Shown: in pieces, positions 59,789 to 64,000 of the stretch | How the letters are laid out: every line of letters starts with the position of its first letter | Numbering within the stretch: position 1 is the first letter of the stretch | Origin: Bacillus sp. 03113 | GTDB lineage: Bacteria; Bacillota; Bacilli; Bacillales; Cytobacillaceae | DNA length: 64,000 nt | NCBI RefSeq assembly: GCF_006546985.1 | Contig: NZ_VATK01000001.1 | Location: 124,001 to 188,000, forward strand | Reading direction: 5' to 3' | The notes under the pieces: model-generated | Database searches by the model: none | What the model saw: only the letters and a program-made list of their open reading frames with translations | Told to the model about the DNA's origin: nothing | Made by a program: the position numbers and the translations under genes

Positions 59789-61213
59789 ATGTTTTTATTT
59801 ACGATTGATCGTGAAAGCAAAAAATCATTGACTCAGCAAGTTTATGAAAATATTCGAAATGGGATTTTATCAAAAGAGTTATCGGAAGGTGAAAAGCTTT
59901 CATCAACAAGGCAATTAGCTGAGCAAATTGGTGTATCTAGAAATATTGCGGTAGAAGCATATGAGCAGCTGGTAGCAGAAGGGTATCTTGAAGTGCGACC
60001 AAGTGCTGGAACCTATGTATCACAAGGCTCCTCTTTACCAATTGTACATACGAAGGTGTATGCTCCTTTTCAAGAAGTAGAAAAGAAAAAGAATACTTGC
60101 ATTAATTTTCAGTCGCGGAATATGGCAATGGACTATTTTCCACGTGCTAAATGGGGGCGCCTAGCAAAAGATATATGCAGTGAAGTCCCTGAAGATGTTT
60201 TTGGATATAGCGGTTCAGAAGGTACGAAGGAGCTTAGAACCGTTCTTTCTAGATACTTGCTGCGTGCAAGAGGTGTTCGGTGTCACCCAGAGCAAATTGT
60301 CATTACATCAGGAGCAACCCAGGGATTGCATCTCATTACAGAACTGTTGTCTAATCGAAGTGATTATATTGCAGTGGAGGATCCTGTTACTGATGAAATG
60401 AGGACGATCTTTTCATACGCGGGTGCGAATATTTTGCCAATACCAATAGATGAAAAGGGGATATTGCCAGACCAATTGCCTTCTGATAAAAAGCCAAGTT
60501 TTGTCTTTGTCATACCATCGCATCAGGCTCCTTTAGGTGTAACCTTGCCTATTCAAAGGAGAATTCAATTGATTGAATATACGAGAAAAATGGATTGTTA
60601 TATCGTTGAAGATGATTATGACAGTGAATTTACTTATGAAGGAAGTCCTGTTCACTCTATACAAGGGCTTGATCCTGAACGAGTGATTTATGTTGGTACT
60701 TTTAGCAAAATATTATCTCCTGCCCTGCGAATCGGGTATGTGGTCCTTCCTACACCATTGATAGAACGCTTCAGAACGCTAAAATGGTTTACAGATCGGC
60801 ACACTTCTACGCTCGAGCAACTAGTGCTAGCACGTTTTATTGAGGATGGACATTTTGATCGACATGTTAGACGCGTGAAAAAGGTTTACAGGGATCGAAG
60901 AGCAGCGTTAGTTTCTTGTATTCAAGAGCATTTTCCGAATGCAAATATATTAGGGCAAGCAGCGGGTATGCATTTAGTCGTTGAAATGCCAAATGTCAAA
61001 TTTACCGAAGATCTCAATAATTGGTTGAAAAAAGTAGGTGTTCTCGTCTATCCAGTGGAAAGGTATGCGCTAAACAAAGGTTTCCATGAGAGCAAAATTG
61101 TCATGGGTTATGGCGGATTGACGGAAGAAAAGATAAGGATTGGTGTTGCGAGATTAAAAGCTGGACTGGAAAGCTACAAGCAAAAGAAGTATGGCAGTGA
61201 AAAAAATGGATAA
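59789..61213 (+). CDS. MocR-family transcriptional regulator (PdxR/GabR-like)
   Basis: A 474-aa GntR-aminotransferase fusion: HTH at about residues 10-75 (KLSSTRQLAEQIGVSRNIAVEAYEQLVAEGYL), then a fold-type I domain with PLP Lys307 (GTFSKILSPALRIGY). ATG 59789 with GGAGGGG just upstream; an in-frame TTG at 59771 precedes that site. The target may be the divergent lipoprotein gene. PdxR or GabR identity cannot be separated without alignment. Confidence 0.9.
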   Translation: MFLFTIDRESKKSLTQQVYENIRNGILSKELSEGEKLSSTRQLAEQIGVSRNIAVEAYEQLVAEGYLEVRPSAGTYVSQGSSLPIVHTKVYAPFQEVEKKKNTCINFQSRNMAMDYFPRAKWGRLAKDICSEVPEDVFGYSGSEGTKELRTVLSRYLLRARGVRCHPEQIVITSGATQGLHLITELLSNRSDYIAVEDPVTDEMRTIFSYAGANILPIPIDEKGILPDQLPSDKKPSFVFVIPSHQAPLGVTLPIQRRIQLIEYTRKMDCYIVEDDYDSEFTYEGSPVHSIQGLDPERVIYVGTFSKILSPALRIGYVVLPTPLIERFRTLKWFTDRHTSTLEQLVLARFIEDGHFDRHVRRVKKVYRDRRAALVSCIQEHFPNANILGQAAGMHLVVEMPNVKFTEDLNNWLKKVGVLVYPVERYALNKGFHESKIVMGYGGLTEEKIRIGVARLKAGLESYKQKKYGSEKNG

Positions 61214-61284
61214 ATGTTTTTACAAATTTTTTCTTCAATAAGGTTGAAAAATCTGCTTAATTATTAGATACTAATGCAGATAAA

Positions 61285-61433
61285 GTGAAACTTCAATCAG
61301 TGAGGGGGTTCTTTATCCCTCACGGATTGTTAGTTGAACCAATCGGGCTTTTACGGGCAGTTATCTCCCACCTAGGATTACTTGTTTAATCCCTACACCT
61401 AAATGTGGGAGTCTTACTGCCCGTTAATGCGGG
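61285..61433 (-). mobile_element. bcr1-like non-autonomous element
   Basis: 149 bp flanked by ATAAA on both sides (61280-61284 and 61434-61438), that is TTTAT on the minus strand. The outer arms GGGCAGT/ACTGCCC, inner CTCCCAC/GTGGGAG and a GGATT/AATCC tip make one long hairpin; a second hairpin is GTGAGGG/CCCTCAC. Size, structure and TTTAT duplication fit bcr1 as recalled from the B. cereus group. It lies directly upstream of the lipoyl-like gene and would be part of its leader. Confidence 0.72.
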
Positions 61434-61460
61434 ATAAAAAAACTAAGGAGAGACTTAATC

Positions 61461-61715
61461 TTGAAGGAAATAATTGAGACCGTCATCAGTCCATGCTGTG
61501 GAAAGGTCGAAAAAATATATATTAGTGAAAATTCATACGTTTACGAATGGGAAAAACTTATGCTTATTCAGACGGAAGATAATCAAATGGTAGAAATTCA
61601 AACAGGTGTCAGCGGTCATATCTTATCATTAAACGTTAATGAGAATACAACGATAGATAGTGGAACAGAGCTATTAAAGTTAAAAGATGACTTGTATATG
61701 ACTGGAACAGATTGA
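61461..61715 (+). CDS. Small biotin/lipoyl-like domain protein without the modified lysine
   Basis: An 84-aa protein forming one biotinyl/lipoyl-type barrel: SPCCGKVEKIYISENSYVYEWEKLMLIQTEDNQ, then GVSGHILSLNVNENTTIDSGTELLKL. At the position of the modification site (EAMKM) it reads EDNQM, so Lys is Gln and attachment of biotin or lipoate is unlikely. A CC pair is near the N-terminus. TTG start with AAGGAG 10 nt upstream. The function is unknown. Confidence 0.72.
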   Translation: MKEIIETVISPCCGKVEKIYISENSYVYEWEKLMLIQTEDNQMVEIQTGVSGHILSLNVNENTTIDSGTELLKLKDDLYMTGTD

Positions 61716-61772
61716 GTCTAAAGTAATTTTTTTGAAAAAGAAGGTCATTAATGACATTATATAGAAACGTAG

Positions 61773-61808
61773 AAGGATGCCAAAAACAATTTGGACATCC
61801 TTTTTTTA
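61773..61808 (+). terminator. Terminator of the lipoyl-like gene
   Basis: AAGGATG-CCAAA (61773-61784) / TTTGG-A-CATCCTT (61790-61802), then a T run. Confidence 0.82.
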
Positions 61809-61843
61809 TTGTGAACGACTGTTAAATAGGGAGTGAAATACAT

Positions 61844-62536
61844 ATGCCATATAAAATATTGCTCGTGGAAGATGATCTATCAATTAGCGAAATGGTGCAA
61901 AATTATTTGCAAAAGGAAGGTTATGAGATTAACCCTGGTTATAATGGTGAGCAAGCGTTAGAGCTATTTAGGAATCAAACCCATGACTTAATTATTCTCG
62001 ATCTTATGCTTCCTAAGTTAAATGGAATCGACTTTTTAAAAATCGTAAGAGAGCGAAGCTTAATTCCCATCTTAATTCTTTCTGCAAAGGATGGGGAGGT
62101 CGATAAAGCATTAGGGTTAGGCTTTGGTGCAGATGACTATCTATCAAAACCATTTTCTCTAATTGAGCTTTCAGCTAGAGTTAAGGCTGCGATCCGCCGA
62201 GCCACTCAATACGCTTCTGCTGAAAAAAAAGATCAAGTAATAAAAATTGGTGATCTTACCTTAAATGTTGAAAGTTTTTCATTACATAGAGACATACAAG
62301 AAATCCAGCTTACATTAAAAGAGTTTCATATACTAAAGCTTTTCTTTTCAAATCCAAAGCGTGTTTTTACGAAAGCGCAAATCTACAGCTCTGTGTGGAA
62401 TGAGGAGTACTTTGGCGACGAAAATGTAATTAATGTGCATATGAGAAGATTAAGAGAAAAAATAGAAGATGACCCATCCCAGCCAAAATATATACAAACG
62501 CTTTGGGGAATTGGCTATAAGCTGGGAGATTTTTAA
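61844..62536 (+). CDS. OmpR-family response regulator
   Basis: A 230-aa regulator: receiver with acidic pocket VEDD, phospho-acceptor Asp in IILDLMLPKLNG, Thr/Ser switch (LSAKDG) and Lys in LSKPF; C-terminal winged helix (LTLKEFHILKLFFSNPKRVFTKAQIYSSVW...NVHMRRLREKI). Paired with the kinase 1 bp downstream. An ABC transporter gene follows, the usual layout of peptide-antibiotic-sensing modules. Confidence 0.94.
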   Translation: MPYKILLVEDDLSISEMVQNYLQKEGYEINPGYNGEQALELFRNQTHDLIILDLMLPKLNGIDFLKIVRERSLIPILILSAKDGEVDKALGLGFGADDYLSKPFSLIELSARVKAAIRRATQYASAEKKDQVIKIGDLTLNVESFSLHRDIQEIQLTLKEFHILKLFFSNPKRVFTKAQIYSSVWNEEYFGDENVINVHMRRLREKIEDDPSQPKYIQTLWGIGYKLGDF

Positions 62537-62537
62537 C

Positions 62538-63473
62538 ATGTCTTATTTTTATCTTTTTATAATCCTGTCCCTATTGGTTTACATTATTTATCAAAAAATG
62601 TCTCAAATGAAACGAACAGCTGATATTCGATATATTCATGAGAAGCTTAGAGAGATAACCGAACAGCAATTTTCACAAAAGGTGCTTGTAGTAACGGATG
62701 ATCGATACATAAAGGAGCTTTTGAATGAGATTAATAAGCTATTAGATTTCAATCAAGGCACAATGGCAAAATATCATAAAACAGAAAAAAGCATGAAGAG
62801 GATGCTCTCTAATTTTTCCCATGATTTGAAGACCCCATTAACGGTTGTTCTAGGTTATATTGAAACGATTATTCATGATTCTGGAATGTCTATGGAAGAA
62901 AGGGCTAATTTGCTTCTAAAGGTACATGGAAAAGCACAAGAGGTTCTACAGCTTATGAATAAATTTTTTGATTTGGCTAAGCTGGAATCAGGAGATAAAG
63001 AAATCCCTTTAAAAAGATTAAATATGAACGAAATTTGTAAAAAAAATATCCTTGCTTTTTATGACATTTTAACAGCTAAAGGGTTTGATGTCGTCATTGA
63101 TGTACCCAGTTATCCTTTATATGCATTAGGAAACGAGGATGAACTGGAAAGGGTCTTTAACAACCTGATCTCAAATGCTATAACTTATGGCAGTGATGGC
63201 AAAACGGTAGGGTTGAGTTTACGCTCCGATGAAAAGTTTGTCTATGTGGATATATGGGATAAGGGAAAAGGAATCAGAGAGTATGAACAAGAACAAATTT
63301 TTGAAAGAATGTACACGCTTGAGGATTCACGGAACCAGGCATATCAAGGCAGCGGACTCGGTTTAACAATAACAAAACACCTGATTGAAAATTTGGGTGG
63401 AGGCATATTCGTTAACAGTAAGCCGTTCGAAAAAACGACCTTCACCTTTCATTTAAAAAAAATCACCTTTTAG
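62538..63473 (+). CDS. Sensor histidine kinase
   Basis: A 311-aa kinase: a single N-terminal helix (about residues 2-20) with almost no external domain, H-box FSHDLKTPLTVVLGY, N-box NNLISNAITYG, G1 DKGKGI and G2 GSGLGLTI. With so little extracytoplasmic sequence it may sense within the membrane or through the adjacent ABC transporter. ATG 62538 starts 1 bp after the regulator stop. Confidence 0.92.
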   Translation: MSYFYLFIILSLLVYIIYQKMSQMKRTADIRYIHEKLREITEQQFSQKVLVVTDDRYIKELLNEINKLLDFNQGTMAKYHKTEKSMKRMLSNFSHDLKTPLTVVLGYIETIIHDSGMSMEERANLLLKVHGKAQEVLQLMNKFFDLAKLESGDKEIPLKRLNMNEICKKNILAFYDILTAKGFDVVIDVPSYPLYALGNEDELERVFNNLISNAITYGSDGKTVGLSLRSDEKFVYVDIWDKGKGIREYEQEQIFERMYTLEDSRNQAYQGSGLGLTITKHLIENLGGGIFVNSKPFEKTTFTFHLKKITF

Positions 63474-63510
63474 TTTTTTTCAACGAAGAAAGTATTAATT
63501 TTTGGAAGTT

Positions 63511-63669
63511 AGACTGGTGTCTAGCTTAAGCGCCCAGCGACTAATGTCCACCCCACTCCTCCCTACGATAAGTCAACATCGATTCGCTAGCGCTCATCGT
63601 GTTTCCTTTATCTCAGTCGAAGTGGGGCCCAGTCCATACGTCGCTAAACAGGGCGCTTGCACTTTTCTT
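63511..63669 (+). repeat. Dispersed repeat R1, most complete copy
   Basis: About 160 bp from AGACTGGTGTCTAGC through CTCCCTACGATAAGTC, ATCGTGTTTCC, TTTATCTCAGTCGAAG and TACGTCG to GGGCGCTTGCACTTTTC. It separates the two-component genes from the ABC transporter gene. Other copies or fragments lie at 15674, 16770, 19931, 26431, 28023, 49355 and 56842. Confidence 0.72.
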
Positions 63670-63761
63670 CCAAACTTAAGAATTTTGTAAGAAATGGGTA
63701 AGAAAAAAGAAAAAATCAAGCGTTAGTATAAATGTAATAAGAATTGAAAGGAGTTAAGATC

Positions 63762-64000
63762 GTGACTTACTTATTGCAAACAAATCAATTATCAAAGAAC
63801 TATAAAGGAAATAGCATCGTTCAAACGGTCAATATGAAAATAAAAAAGGGAGAGATTTACGGTCTTTTAGGTCCGAACGGAGCGGGGAAAACAACGATCA
63901 TGAAAATGATCACAAATTTAGTCAAGCCAACAAATGGCGAAATTGAAATTTTTGGAGAAAAGTTAACGGATACCTCTTATGAATTGTTAAAAAGAATGGG
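63762..64000 (+). CDS. ABC transporter ATPase (lantibiotic/bacitracin-protection type), partial at the window edge
   Basis: The first 79 residues are visible: TYLLQTNQLSKNYKGNSIVQTVNMKIKKGEIYGLLGPNGAGKTTIMKMI with Walker A GPNGAGKTT. GTG start with AAAGGAG 8 nt upstream. The remainder lies beyond the window. Neighbouring two-component genes suggest an antimicrobial-peptide detoxification or immunity transporter. Confidence 0.85.
   Translation, partial: MTYLLQTNQLSKNYKGNSIVQTVNMKIKKGEIYGLLGPNGAGKTTIMKMITNLVKPTNGEIEIFGEKLTDTSYELLKRM

Noticed and set aside
61285-61433. IS200/IS605 end or TnpB guide RNA
   Set aside because: The hairpins first suggested this, but the 5-bp TTTAT-type duplications, length near 155 bp and absence of any tnpB remnant fit a bcr1-like element better.

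Overview
The window looks like a chromosomal segment of a low-GC member of the Bacillaceae. The evidence is AT-rich DNA with strong AGGAGG-type ribosome binding sites, many TTG/GTG starts, a sacB-levB pair with a sacB-style antiterminator leader, the opuA/gbsR betaine module, a yhfUTS-like biotin-linked operon and Fur boxes of the 7-1-7 type. No rRNA, tRNA, CRISPR array or complete insertion sequence is seen. Short non-coding mobile repeats are common.

Layout. 1-3.5 kb: levan synthesis and degradation. 3.5-6.3 kb: a MocR regulator and an aminotransferase on the minus strand. 6.5-8.5 kb: a TetR / membrane protein / flavodoxin operon. 8.6-9.3 kb: a small siroheme/Fe-S reductase-like protein. 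9.6-13.9 kb: aldehyde dehydrogenase, class III aminotransferase, HAD hydrolase and an AraC regulator. 14-20 kb: a sulfur and N-methyl amino acid cluster of two Cys/Met PLP lyases and a sarcosine-oxidase-like enzyme around a BmrR-type MerR regulator. 20.7-25.9 kb: a NikABCDE-like ABC operon. 26.9-28 kb: an orphan amino-acid binding lipoprotein. 28.6-31 kb: a heavy-metal P-type ATPase. 31-35.7 kb: an ECF sigma factor / ABC exporter operon. 36-43.3 kb: two Fur-boxed iron-uptake units that bracket a four-gene envelope glycan cluster, followed by a GT39-like membrane protein. 45-48.1 kb: LysR, threonine dehydratase and ornithine-cyclodeaminase genes, the last two with foreign-looking composition, abutting a broken MATE gene. 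49.5-52.7 kb: yhfS-yhfT-bioY. 53-56.8 kb: opuA-gbsR. 57-61 kb: a gamma-glutamyl peptidase, an orphan peptide-binding lipoprotein and a second MocR regulator. 61.4-64 kb: a lipoyl-like miniprotein, a two-component system and the start of an ABC transporter.

Most notable signals. (1) In the 15.5-26.4 kb region there are five minus-strand promoters of MerR architecture: -35 and -10 boxes 19 bp apart, with a 21-bp ACTCTAT-N7-ATAGAGT-like operator in the spacer. Three stand directly in front of the two lyases and the oxidase. Two stand alone beyond the Nik operon. The same 21-bp palindrome recurs as the core of three long hairpins, two of which are the terminators of these genes. The promoter-hairpin-promoter order at 26.1-26.35 kb repeats the order around the second lyase gene but without its coding sequence, which suggests a duplicated and then emptied lyase-oxidase unit. 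(2) The leader of the oxidase gene contains a 90-nt element (18084-18173) that folds into a four-way junction with no unpaired bases between helices, and folds better on the transcribed strand. (3) A bcr1-like mobile repeat with a TTTAT-type target duplication occurs at 61.3 kb and, nested inside a second repeat family, at 28.1 kb. The uninterrupted target site survives in other copies within the window.

All assignments rest on reading the sequence and on recalled family knowledge. No database search or folding program was run.
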